From Gammaproteobacteria bacterium (GTDB lineage: Bacteria > Pseudomonadota > Gammaproteobacteria > JAJDOJ01), in the NCBI GenBank assembly GCA_022340215.1, contig JAJDOJ010000089.1, positions 1 to 41,751 on the forward strand: a stretch of 41,751 bases of DNA, given 5' to 3'. The position numbers and the translations under genes are program-made. The notes beneath the pieces are model-generated. The model saw nothing but the letters and a program-made list of their open reading frames with translations, was not told where the DNA came from and made no database searches. Positions 8,900 through 17,072 of the stretch are shown piece after piece. Each line of letters starts with the position of its first letter. Positions within the stretch are counted from its first letter, which is position 1.

Positions 8900-9823
8900 A
8901 TGTATCGCGTAATAGTACTGCTGAGTGCCTTGTTGATCGGGTCCATAACGCCGTTTTCGGGGGCCCTGGCTGCTGAGGACGAGGAAGCCGCAGCCGCGGA
9001 CGCGGCGGTCACCATCGCCACGGTGGAGAGCATCGACCAAACAACCCGCGCGGTCACGCTGCGGTTTCCGGACGAGAGCACGACGACCTTCGTCGCGGGC
9101 GACGAGGTGCGCAACCTCGCACAGGTGAAGAAGGGCGATGTCGTGATCATCGGGTACTTCGATGGCCTGGCGATCGCCCTCGAGCCGAAGGGTGCCGGCG
9201 TGCGGGAGCGAACCGAGGGGGTGGCGGTGACCCGCGCCGAGCCGGGTGAGGAACCGGGCGCGACGGTGACCGAGACCCTCGAACTGGTGGCCACCGTGCA
9301 GGCCGTTGACGAGAAGTCGCGCACAGTGACCCTGAAAGGGCCCGAGCGGACTGCCATCTTCAAGGTGTCAGACGATATCGACCTGAGCGAGATCAGCGTC
9401 GGTGATGAGGTGGTCGCGACCTACCTTCAATACTTCGCGGTTTCCGTGGAGCCCGCGCCCAAGGTCTCCGGCGAGGTGAAACTCGAGAGCAAGGCGGTGG
9501 CTCTGGGTATCGGCTACGAGTGGGGTCATGGAACACTGACCATGTATGACGGTTCGGTGCATGAGTTCAAGGTCAACGGGCTGTCCGTGCTCGATATCGG
9601 CGTCTCCGACATCAAGGCCTCGGGGCAGGTGTACAAGCTCACCGACCCGAAGGACTTCGGCGGCACCTACGTCGCCGGAGCAGCGGGTGCGGCCCTCGTC
9701 AAGGGCGGCTCTGTCATGACCCTGAAGAACTCCAAGGGCGTGGTGATGCAGCTCAAATCCGGGCAGAAAGGGGTCCGCCTGACCCTCGCTGCCGAGGGCA
9801 TCAAGATCAAGCTGAAGGAGTGA
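8900..9823 (+). CDS. Secreted protein with two OB-like repeats and a Gly-rich C-terminal domain (paralogue 1)
   Basis: A 307-residue exported protein with a signal peptide ending near GALA (residue 24). Two similar beta-rich repeats follow, about 36-95 and 130-188. Each runs as TVxxxD, then R-x-VTL, a V-x-D or D-x-V element, and a V/K-x-GD-V turn, as in periplasmic OB-like or DUF5666-like repeats. The C-terminal part (about 195-307) is glycine-rich and begins with GIGYEWGHGTL; I cannot assign it. AAGGAG at 8888-8893 sits 6 bases before the ATG and fixes the start. The paralogue at 12189 has about nine in ten mature residues identical, counted by eye. The beta-barrel gene at 9936 follows closely and may be co-transcribed. 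Function is unknown; a periplasmic or envelope role is inferred. Confidence 0.85.
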   Translation: MYRVIVLLSALLIGSITPFSGALAAEDEEAAAADAAVTIATVESIDQTTRAVTLRFPDESTTTFVAGDEVRNLAQVKKGDVVIIGYFDGLAIALEPKGAGVRERTEGVAVTRAEPGEEPGATVTETLELVATVQAVDEKSRTVTLKGPERTAIFKVSDDIDLSEISVGDEVVATYLQYFAVSVEPAPKVSGEVKLESKAVALGIGYEWGHGTLTMYDGSVHEFKVNGLSVLDIGVSDIKASGQVYKLTDPKDFGGTYVAGAAGAALVKGGSVMTLKNSKGVVMQLKSGQKGVRLTLAAEGIKIKLKE

Positions 9824-9935
9824 TCCGTGAGCGTCTCTGTGGCGTGACACTTCATGTATGACCGCGGGGTGCACCTGCAGGAGGCAGGCGTACCCCGAAT
9901 GTGGAACACCTGTTCTGCGAAGACGGGAGAGAAAA

Positions 9936-10790
9936 GTGGTAAGACAACACCTGTTCGCCGCGACGCTGGTTGGCCTCGTGCTGTCGCTGCCGCTGCGTGC
10001 GTTTGCGCAGGAGCCGGACGATCGTTGGAAGTTCTCGATCATGCCGTACCTGTGGCTGCCGAGTCTGAACGGCGACCTCAACTACGGGCCCCCGTCATCG
10101 GGTGGCAGTGCCCCCTCCGTGAGCATTGACGCGGACAACCTTCTCGACAACCTCGATCTTGCCCTGATGCTCGTCGGGACGGTGAGCAAGGGCCGGTGGA
10201 TCGTCGGCAGCGATGTCATCTATCTCAATTTCTCCGATGCGAACAGCTCCGTCGAGGGGGTCGATTTCAATCCCGGTTCGGGCCCGATCAATATCTCCAC
10301 GACCAACCTTGATGCCGGCACCAGCAGTTCGCTGACGGGCTGGGTCTGGACGCTGGAGGGTGGCTACACCGTCGTGCAGAAGCCAAAGCTCGACCTCGCC
10401 GTGCTCGCCGGCTTCCGTTACCTCGGCGTGGATGCGAGTACCGACTGGCAATTGACGGGGACGGTCACAGGTACTGGGCCGCAGGGAGATTCGGTGACCT
10501 TCTCCAGAACGGGAACCGTGAAGCGGTCGGAGAACATCTGGGCCGGCATCGCGGCGGTCAGAGGGAACTACCGCCTGGGCGGGGGCGGCTGGTTCACGAA
10601 CGTTTACGCGGATATCGGCGGCGGGTCCGACACGTTCACCTGGCAGGGTGTTGCGGGAATCGGTCATGCCTTCCACTGGGGCGATATCCAGCTTGATTAC
10701 CGTTATCTGTACTACAGCCAGAGCGGAGACGAGCTGGTCGACAACCTTAGCTTCGGTGGCTTCGCGCTGGGTGCCAACTTCCGGTTTTAA
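9936..10790 (+). CDS. Predicted outer-membrane beta-barrel protein
   Basis: I choose the GTG at 9936 because GGGAG at 9925-9929 lies 6 bases upstream and the protein then opens with a normal signal peptide (VRQHLFAATLVGLVLSLPLR, cleavage after AFAQ). An ATG at 9858 in the same frame would give an implausible Arg/Cys-rich extension. The 284-residue product has alternating amphipathic strands, an early YLWLPSLNGDLNYG motif, many Gly/Tyr/Trp residues and a C-terminal Phe (NFRF), the signal for BAM-assembled barrels. It resembles a family of uncharacterised proteobacterial outer-membrane proteins. The stop codon TAA is part of a repeat terminus (10787-10816). Its substrate, if any, is unknown. 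Confidence 0.8.
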   Translation: MVRQHLFAATLVGLVLSLPLRAFAQEPDDRWKFSIMPYLWLPSLNGDLNYGPPSSGGSAPSVSIDADNLLDNLDLALMLVGTVSKGRWIVGSDVIYLNFSDANSSVEGVDFNPGSGPINISTTNLDAGTSSSLTGWVWTLEGGYTVVQKPKLDLAVLAGFRYLGVDASTDWQLTGTVTGTGPQGDSVTFSRTGTVKRSENIWAGIAAVRGNYRLGGGGWFTNVYADIGGGSDTFTWQGVAGIGHAFHWGDIQLDYRYLYYSQSGDELVDNLSFGGFALGANFRF

Positions 10791-10816
10791 GGCGATTGCC
10801 GGAGAATGGCATACCA
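10787..10816 (+). repeat. Solo left terminus of the MITE-like element
   Basis: TTAAGGCGATTGCC, then GGAGAATGGCATACCA, matches the left terminus of the element at 23916 with few changes. No interior or right end follows. The barrel gene's TAA stop lies inside the terminus, so the insertion appears to have set the very end of that coding sequence. Confidence 0.6.
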
Positions 10817-10940
10817 CGCGCCGGACAAAAACGCTGCGGGCATCAGGTGACTCCAGCGAAGCGGGGTAAGGCCAGCAAGCCCGAATCCACCGACGAGGGC
10901 CTGGAGAAAACACCCGTGGAACGCCGTGCGGCCATGAGCC

Positions 10941-11987
10941 TCAAGTTTCGCGCCACTGCGCCGGCGTCGTCCCCGACCAACGTTTGAAGGCGCGGATGAA
11001 CGTACTGACATCGGTATAGCCGAGTGCCTTCGCGATTTTTGGCAGAGTCGTCCGGCTCTCGGCAAGCATCTGCCGCGCGACTTCGTAGCGCACGGTTTCG
11101 AGTTCGCGGCGGTAGGTCGTGCCCGATTCATGTAGTCGCCGAAGCAAGGTACGCTCATGGAGGGAGAGCTGGCTGGCGATGTGGTTCACCGCGATTTTCC
11201 GACTTGGCAATGACTTGCGCAGCAACCGGCGCAATATTTCGATCGTGTCCTCGGGTCGGTGATTGTGAAGCTCGTTGGCCTCCTTTACGAGATGGTCGTG
11301 AAGCAGCGGATCCGCACTGGTTAGCGGATGGTCCAGCCAACAGGTCGGGAACACCACGGCGTTCTGCTCCGAGTCGAATCGAAGTGGCGCCCGGAAGAAC
11401 CGCCTGTAGGGTGCAAGATCGTGCGGCGCTCGCCGCGAAAGCATCACCTCGGAGAGGTTCAGGTTCGCTCCGGCAAGATCGCGCAGGATATTACAAGCCT
11501 GAGCTAAAGCGATGTCGTAGATCAGGTCGAGCGCCTCCGCTCCAGGCTGATGGACGCAGTAGCCCAGTAAGGTAACGCTGCCACGCTTTTCCAGTGTCGG
11601 CGAGCCGCCCTGATCGTGCAGGTCCAGGTTGTGCACGAGATCACGAAGCCCGGCGCCGACATTGGGGGCGGACCGCGCGATGAAACCCGCGATACCTAGG
11701 GTAGACATGTTTGCGCGCTCACCGATGAGTAACCCCAGGTGCTGGACTCCGGTTACCGCTACGCAGTTTGCCAGCAGCTTGCTGCCAGCGGCATAGGAAA
11801 TTTCAGTATCCGGTTCCTTGAACTGCTCCAGAGTGAACCCCGACTTTGCGAAGACGTCCTGTGGATCACAATCGAATTCGCGCAGAATTTCAGGCAGGTT
11901 CATCAGCGGGCTGACGCGGATGGTTCCATCCGGGACAACTCCATTGTCATGCACAGGTGAACACCTATACGCCAGCTTGCGCGCCAC
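10941..11987 (-). CDS. AraC-family transcriptional regulator
   Basis: I choose the GTG at 11987 because AAAGGAAA at 11994-12001 sits 6 bases upstream on the minus strand; an ATG at 12053 in the same frame lacks this. The product is 348 residues. The N-terminal two thirds begin with SPLMNLPEILREF and form the effector-binding or dimerisation part seen in ArgR/OruR-like AraC proteins. The last 100 residues hold the paired helix-turn-helix region (IASQLSLHERTLLRRL, then LPKIAKALGYTDVSTFIRAF and W-SGTTPAQWR). It is divergent from the secreted-protein gene at 12189, with TTGTC half-sites between them, so it probably controls that gene and itself. The effector is unknown. A truncated duplicate lies at 8172-8580. 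Confidence 0.9.
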   Translation of the reverse strand: MARKLAYRCSPVHDNGVVPDGTIRVSPLMNLPEILREFDCDPQDVFAKSGFTLEQFKEPDTEISYAAGSKLLANCVAVTGVQHLGLLIGERANMSTLGIAGFIARSAPNVGAGLRDLVHNLDLHDQGGSPTLEKRGSVTLLGYCVHQPGAEALDLIYDIALAQACNILRDLAGANLNLSEVMLSRRAPHDLAPYRRFFRAPLRFDSEQNAVVFPTCWLDHPLTSADPLLHDHLVKEANELHNHRPEDTIEILRRLLRKSLPSRKIAVNHIASQLSLHERTLLRRLHESGTTYRRELETVRYEVARQMLAESRTTLPKIAKALGYTDVSTFIRAFKRWSGTTPAQWRET

Positions 11988-12014
11988 GGTCAGTTTCCTT
12001 TCATGGTTTGCGAG

Positions 12015-12041
12015 ATTGTCAGCAATTGTCAATCTATTGTC
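12015..12041. promoter_or_regulatory. Phased ATTGTC operator array, right copy
   Basis: Three perfect ATTGTC half-sites start at 12015, 12025 and 12036 (10 and 11 bp apart). They lie just upstream of the AraC-family gene's start and 148 bases before the divergent gene at 12189. The array at 8641 has the same spacing, and the surrounding sequence is much less conserved. It is probably the binding site of the adjacent regulator. Confidence 0.6.
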
Positions 12042-12188
12042 TTGAACTGGCAATACTATGCGTGGCGCCGATCTGATCTAATTCGAGGGTCCTATTATTC
12101 CACCCTGATAGGCAGGTTATCGCGACGGCGCTGTAATACTGGACTTGCCTTCAACCTGTCTGACCCCTAACCGAGTGAGGAGAACCGA

Positions 12189-13109
12189 ATGAAGCGCCTG
12201 ATACCGTTGTTGAGTTCCTTCCTGATAGCAAGCTTTGTGCCGTTCGCAGGGGCCCTGGCCGACGAAAAAGAAGCGGCGGCCGCGGATGCGGCGGTCACCA
12301 TCGCCACGGTGGAAAGCATCGACCAAGCAACCCGTGCGGTCACGTTGCGGTTTCCGGACGGCACCACGTCGACATTCGTCGCGGGCGACGAGGTGCGTAA
12401 CCTCGCACAGGTAAACAAGGGCGATGTCGTGATCATCGGGTACTTCGATGGCCTGGCGATCGCCCTCGAGCCGAGGGGCGCGGGAGCCCCGGAGCGAACC
12501 GAGGGGGTGGCCGTGACCCGCGCCGAGCCGGGTGAGAAACCGGCCGCGACGGTGACCGATACCCTCGATCTGGTGGCCACCGTGCAGGGTGTTGACGAGA
12601 AGTCGCGCACAGTAACCCTGAAAGGGCCCGAGCGGACTGCCACCTTCAAGGTGTCCGATGACATCGATCTGAGCAAAGTCAACGTCGGCGACGAGGTGGT
12701 CGTGACCTACGTTCAATACCTCGCGGTGTCCGTGGAGCCCGCGCCCAAGGTCTCCGGCGAGGTGAAGCTCGAGAGTAAGGCGGTGGCCCTCGGTGTCGGC
12801 TACGAGTGGGGCCATGGCACACTGACCATGTATGACGGTTCGGTGCATGAGTTCAAGGTCAAGGGTCTTTCCCTGCTCGACGTCGGTTTCTCCGACATCA
12901 AGGCCTCGGGGCAGGTGTACAAGCTCACCGACCCGAAGGACTTCGCGGGGACCTACGCCGCCGGGGCCGCGGGTGCGGCGCTCGTCAAGGGTGGCTCCGT
13001 CATGACCCTGAAGAATACCAAGGGCGTGGTGATGCAGCTCAAGTCCGAGCAGAAAGGGGCTCGTCTGACGCTTGCCGCCGAAGGCATCAAGATCAAGCTC
13101 GTGGAGTGA
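12189..13109 (+). CDS. Secreted protein with two OB-like repeats and a Gly-rich C-terminal domain (paralogue 2)
   Basis: A 306-residue paralogue of the 8900 gene with the same layout: signal peptide (cleavage near GALA), two OB-like repeats and a Gly-rich C-terminal domain with GVGYEWGHGTL and GAAGAALVKGGSV. Substitutions are mostly conservative and spread over the length, with no frame lesion, so both copies look functional. TGAGGAGAACCG precedes the ATG and gives a good ribosome binding site. Similarity to the first copy continues about 45 bases past the stop (a GACCGCG block) and then stops. That marks the right edge of the duplication; here a small repeat protein follows in place of the barrel gene. 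Confidence 0.85.
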   Translation: MKRLIPLLSSFLIASFVPFAGALADEKEAAAADAAVTIATVESIDQATRAVTLRFPDGTTSTFVAGDEVRNLAQVNKGDVVIIGYFDGLAIALEPRGAGAPERTEGVAVTRAEPGEKPAATVTDTLDLVATVQGVDEKSRTVTLKGPERTATFKVSDDIDLSKVNVGDEVVVTYVQYLAVSVEPAPKVSGEVKLESKAVALGVGYEWGHGTLTMYDGSVHEFKVKGLSLLDVGFSDIKASGQVYKLTDPKDFAGTYAAGAAGAALVKGGSVMTLKNTKGVVMQLKSEQKGARLTLAAEGIKIKLVE

Positions 13110-13272
13110 TCCATCTCTCGAGTGTGGCACTTCACGTCTGACCGCGTTGTGTGAGTTTGCAGGGCTCTATCCGAGCGGGGAGTTTTCTTTGCGGTGCGAT
13201 AGCCGTGACCCGCGGCCATCGCAGGTGATGATCACGGCGGGACAAAACCCGTCGGTCAAATCAGGTGATCCG

Positions 13273-13572
13273 ATGAATATCGGGACAAGAAAACACGTGT
13301 CCGTATCGGTTGTGAGTGCACTGGCGGCCGCCCTGCCCGGCACGACGTACGCCCGTGATTGGGGATTCAACCAACCTGGCGCAGTCGGCAACATGGGCGG
13401 GGATCCCGGATTGAACCAGCCCGGTGCGGCAGGCAATGTCGGAGGTACGGGACCCGGCGGGGATCCCGGAGTGAACCAGCCCGGTGCTGCGGGCAATGTC
13501 GGTGGCGTGGCACCGGGAAGGGATCGGGGGTTTAACCAGCCCGGTCGCCTAGGCGGCGGTATCGGCCGCTAG
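13273..13572 (+). CDS. Small exported Gly/Asn/Pro repeat protein
   Basis: A 99-residue protein starting at ATG 13273, with AGGTGA at 13263-13268 as ribosome binding site. Residues 1-28 form a signal peptide ending near TYA. The mature part is almost entirely four tandem units built on DxGxNQPGxxGNxGG, about 13 core residues plus a variable GP-rich linker. Nucleotide similarity among units 2 and 3 is high, pointing to recent expansion. Cys and aromatic clusters are absent, and only single Phe or Trp residues occur near the repeat starts. I do not recognise a family. Composition suggests a flexible extracellular or cell-surface polypeptide. Confidence 0.65.
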   Translation: MNIGTRKHVSVSVVSALAAALPGTTYARDWGFNQPGAVGNMGGDPGLNQPGAAGNVGGTGPGGDPGVNQPGAAGNVGGVAPGRDRGFNQPGRLGGGIGR

Positions 13573-13615
13573 GGCTACGCGCTGTTGGCATCCGAAAGAC
13601 TCGATCCGGTAGCAC

Positions 13616-13632
13616 CCCGTTTCCGAAACGGG
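13616..13632. terminator. Hairpin after the repeat-protein gene
   Basis: CCCGTTT-CCG-AAACGGG is a perfect 7-bp stem with a 3-base loop, 44 bases after the stop at 13572. No T-run follows, so a terminator role is only possible. Confidence 0.3.
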
Positions 13633-13797
13633 ATCGCCTGCATAGAAAGTATGGCAGGGCAACGCGTCGACCGCGACGTCAGTTGCCTCCTCACCGAATT
13701 CGGTCAATTGCGCTGACAGGTTGAAATTGAAAGCTTCAAAAGAGATGTGAATCTCTGGGGGCGCCGGCGTTCGGTCTCTCTCAGACAGGAAAAACTC

Positions 13798-15496
13798 ATG
13801 CCGAGAATCATGCTAACCACTCTGCTGCTGAGCGTGGTCCTTGCCCCGATACTGGGTGGGGCGCCGAACGCGTCCCAGGAGGAATTCACCGGAGATGAGG
13901 TCAGGCAGATCGCCGAGGAGGCCTACCTCTATAGCTTCCCGATGATCGTCGGTTACGACGTTCTGTACAAGTTCTTCATCGACCGCGACTCGGGCCAGTT
14001 CAAGGCGCCGATCAACCAACTCCACAATGAGGCGCGCGTGTTCACGCCCAAGGACACGGGCATCAGCACGCCCAACAGCGACACGCCGTACTCGATGGCG
14101 TTCCTCGATCTGCGCGCGGAGCCCTTTGTGCTCTGCATGCCCGAGATCGAGAAGGCGCGCTACTACGACGTGCAGCTCGTGGATCTGTACAGCGACAACT
14201 ACGGGTACATGGGCAGCCGCACCACCGGCAACGGCGCCGGCTGCTATCTCGTCGCCGGGCCCGAGACTGGAGGGGCGAGACGCCGAAGAACGTCAAGAAG
14301 GCCTTCCTCAGCGAGACCCAGTTCAGCCTGGTGATCTACCGTACGCAGCTCTTCAACCCGGCCGACATGGACAACGTCAAGAAGGTCCAGGCCGGCTACG
14401 AGGTGCAGCCCCTGTCGGCGTTCCTCGGGCAGCCCGCGCCGCCCGCCGCACCAGCGGTCGACTGGCCGAAGACCGAGCAGCCTTCGGTGTACCCGCTCGG
14501 CAAGGGGTCGTGGAAGCCACCCGCGCTGGTCCCGGTGCGCAACTTGAACACGATCGACGTGAAGCGCTTCGGCGACAAGTCGCTCGAGAACTTCATCCGC
14601 ACCGACACGCGCTACGGGCACGACGGGCTGTTCCACGGCCCGCGCGGCTTGGGGATGAAGCAGCCGGCCTCGCAGCTCTCCGCCGTCGATCCGGACACGC
14701 TGGAGGTGCTGGACAGCATCGAGCTGCCGGAGCCTGCTACGGCGCCGCGCATCGTCACGAAGTTCCACGACCGGATCGCCGTCTAAATCGGGATGGCGGA
14801 GAGCGTGCGGCGCTACCTTTGGGATCCGGCGGCGCGGAAGCTCTCGGCGGACGACTCCTGGGTGGTGTTCCCGATCCAGAAGGGCCAGACGACTGCCACC
14901 GCGCCGAGCGTGATCGGCGACTGGGTCGTGTTCCAGCTCAACGGTGCCGGCAGCAAGACGGTCGCGTCGAGCATCACGGCGATCCACCGCGACGACGCGA
15001 AGCGGAGTAAGGTAATCTTTCCGTTCGGCCCGCTGAAGCCTGGCGGGTTCAGCTTCGCCCCGCCGAAGGCGGGCGCCGATCCGGAGAACGGCATGGTCTA
15101 TTCGGCCGACATGGGCATGGGCAAGGTGGCCGGCATCAAGCTCGACCAGGCCAGCGGCGAGATGAAGGTGGCCTTCGTCGTCGACGACGTGACCAGCACC
15201 TTCCAGCCGGTCATCGGGCCGAAGGACAAGCGCGTGCTGCTGTTCACGAATGCGAAGTCGAACGTCGGAAGGAGCCGTTGATGGCGGCCATCTTCACGAA
15301 CAACTACAAGGAGCAGCTCACCTGGCGCGACGCCGCGACGGGCAGAATCATCGCCGAATCTGACTTCTTCGAGCCGCTGTCCATCAATGGACTCACGCCT
15401 CCGGGGTTCGGCGGCCGGATCTACTTCCCGACCGCGGTCGGTAAGGGCTTCTATGTATTGCAGATCATGCCGAAGCCGGCGGCGGGCGATAGATAG
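13798..15496 (+). pseudogene. Broken DUF1254 / beta-propeller chimera
   Basis: ATG 13798, after AGGAAAAACTC, opens a signal peptide and a DUF1254 domain (EEAYLYSFPMIVGYDVLY, then STPNSDTPYS). The frame is lost by a one-base deletion near 14262-14267, where DWRGETPKNVKKAF should continue. The next frame carries YRTQLFNPADMDNVKKVQ up to VDWPK. It then passes without a break into a different protein, a beta-propeller-like sequence (VRNLNTIDVKRFGDKSLENF, then LSAVDPDTLEVLDSIELPE). A TAA at 14784-14786 interrupts it where Tyr is expected, and a second one-base deletion near 15268 moves the frame again before the end at 15496. Three lesions in 1.7 kb, with intact neighbours, indicate a true pseudogene. 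The DUF1254 C-terminal part is missing altogether. Confidence 0.8.
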
Positions 15497-15592
15497 CGGG
15501 CATGGCCGATGTGCCGTTCACCGGTACCCTCATGGCGGGCTGGTGGGTATCCAGGCAGACTGCAAATGAATCAATCGATCGAGGAGATCAGT

Positions 15593-16375
15593 ATGAGCGT
15601 AATGAATTCTAGGATGGCTTCAGCGTTGTTCTCGCTCGGGGTGCTCGCACTCTCGATGACTGCGATTCCGCAGGTCCGGGCGCAGGCAGCCGCGGTGGAT
15701 CCGGCTGCCACACGGATTCTGCAGCGTATGACCGACTACATCGGCGGCCTGACGCAGTTCAGCGTGCACACGGAAAACACCCTCGAAGACCAGCTAGACT
15801 CGGGACAGAGGATCGATATGGATATCGCGGCGGACGTGACGGTTCGGCGGCCCAACAAGCTGCATGCCGCACGCGCGGGTGAACTGGTCAGCCAGGATTT
15901 CTATTACGATGGCAAGACCCTGACCCTGTTCAATCCTTCCGACGAGGTCTATGCGAAGGAACCCGCGCCCGCAACGATCGAGAAGATGCTCGACTATGCG
16001 CGCGAAGACCTGGGGGTCGTTATTCCAGCGTCCGATCTTGTCTATCGCAATGCGTTCGGGATCATGATGCAGGACGTCACCTCCGCCGTCGTCCTCGGCA
16101 AGGCGAGTATCGGAGGCGTCACCTGTGATCACCTGGCCTTCGGTCGGCCCGATGTGGACTTTCAGATCTGGGTTGCCGATGGGGATCGGCCCCTGCCTTG
16201 CAAGTATGTCGTTACCGACACCAGCACACCGGCGCAGATCAGCACGGTCACCGTCATGAGCGACTGGAACCTCGCCCCGAAGGTGCCCGATAGCGCGTTC
16301 GAGTTTGTCCCGCCTGAAGGGGCACAGGCCATTTCGTTCCTGCCGCTCGAAAAGACAAGTGGTTCGGCGCGCTGA
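15593..16375 (+). CDS. DUF2092 family periplasmic protein
   Basis: A 260-residue protein; GAGGAG at 15581-15586 lies 6 bases before ATG 15593, so in-frame upstream starts are unlikely. The signal peptide ends near VRAQA (residue 32). The mature sequence matches the DUF2092 pattern: a helical start (ATRILQRMTDYIGGL), an outer-membrane-lipoprotein-carrier-like beta sheet (VRRPNKLHAAR, then FYYDGKTLTLFNP), the A-x-TIEKMLDYA helix, CDHLAF, and a WNLAPKVPDSAFEFVPPEGA ending. LolA-like folds bind hydrophobic ligands, but the function of DUF2092 is not known. It is followed 16 bases on by the small secreted protein at 16392, probably in one transcript. Confidence 0.85.
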   Translation: MSVMNSRMASALFSLGVLALSMTAIPQVRAQAAAVDPAATRILQRMTDYIGGLTQFSVHTENTLEDQLDSGQRIDMDIAADVTVRRPNKLHAARAGELVSQDFYYDGKTLTLFNPSDEVYAKEPAPATIEKMLDYAREDLGVVIPASDLVYRNAFGIMMQDVTSAVVLGKASIGGVTCDHLAFGRPDVDFQIWVADGDRPLPCKYVVTDTSTPAQISTVTVMSDWNLAPKVPDSAFEFVPPEGAQAISFLPLEKTSGSAR

Positions 16376-16391
16376 CAGTGGAGAAAAGCTC

Positions 16392-16868
16392 ATGAAGACC
16401 GTCTTCAAGTTCGTTTTACTCGCCTCTACGGCCACCTTTGTGTTCATGGCTGACTGGACGCCCCGGTCGTCCAGCTCGATGCCGATGCAGGGTTTCCAAT
16501 TGGTTTCGGAGGCGCACGCATTATTTGGCAGGCAGCGACGGATGCGCCGTCGGGGGCTCGCTGTCGGGTACGCCGCCGGCAGCGCCTCGGGCGCCGCGGC
16601 GGCCAGTGCGGCGGCGGCATCCGAAGAGAGTCACCAGGCAACTGCACCCCCTCCTCAACCAGCTCCCGCAGCTGCGCCAGCCCCCGCACCGGCTTCTGCC
16701 CCAGCGGCCGACGGCAAGCCCTTGCCGATCGGAACCGTTGTGCCCAGCCTGCCCGCAGGCTGCACCTCCACGCCAGCGGGGGGTGTGGAATACTACTACT
16801 GCGGCGGGAACTTCTATCGCGCGGTGTTTGAGGGGAACAAACTGGTCTATGTGACGGCGAAGCCTTGA
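16392..16868 (+). CDS. Small secreted protein with Pro/Ala linker and DUF6515-like C-terminus
   Basis: A 158-residue protein starting at ATG 16392. The N-terminal hydrophobic segment (KFVLLASTATFVFMADW) is a signal peptide or anchor. It is followed by a basic RRQRRMRRRGLAVG-like patch, an Ala/Gly-rich stretch and a Pro/Ala linker of about 35 residues. The C-terminal 45 residues contain GTVVPSLPAGC, then VEYYYCGGNFYRAVFEGN. This fits the short YYY motif domain seen in DUF6515-type exported proteins, with two Cys that could pair. It follows the DUF2092 gene closely. The role is unknown; envelope location is inferred. Confidence 0.7.
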   Translation: MKTVFKFVLLASTATFVFMADWTPRSSSSMPMQGFQLVSEAHALFGRQRRMRRRGLAVGYAAGSASGAAAASAAAASEESHQATAPPPQPAPAAAPAPAPASAPAADGKPLPIGTVVPSLPAGCTSTPAGGVEYYYCGGNFYRAVFEGNKLVYVTAKP

Positions 16869-17072
16869 GTCATATCCTGAGCATTGGATGCACAGGATTA
16901 GCTGCTGAGTTCCGATGGCCTGCCGGCGAGGCCTGCAGCAACTACCGACGGTAACAACAGCCAATGCCGATCCTGGTCAGGCGAGATTTACGATGGGCGG
17001 CGATCATGCCGGACGTTGCCGCCCGCCGCACTGAGACAGACATCGGCATGGCATTCGATTAGGAGATGCATG

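Noticed and set aside
9858-9935. Upstream ATG start for the beta-barrel protein
   Set aside because: It would add 26 Arg/Cys-rich residues before a normal signal peptide, and GTG 9936 has the ribosome binding site.
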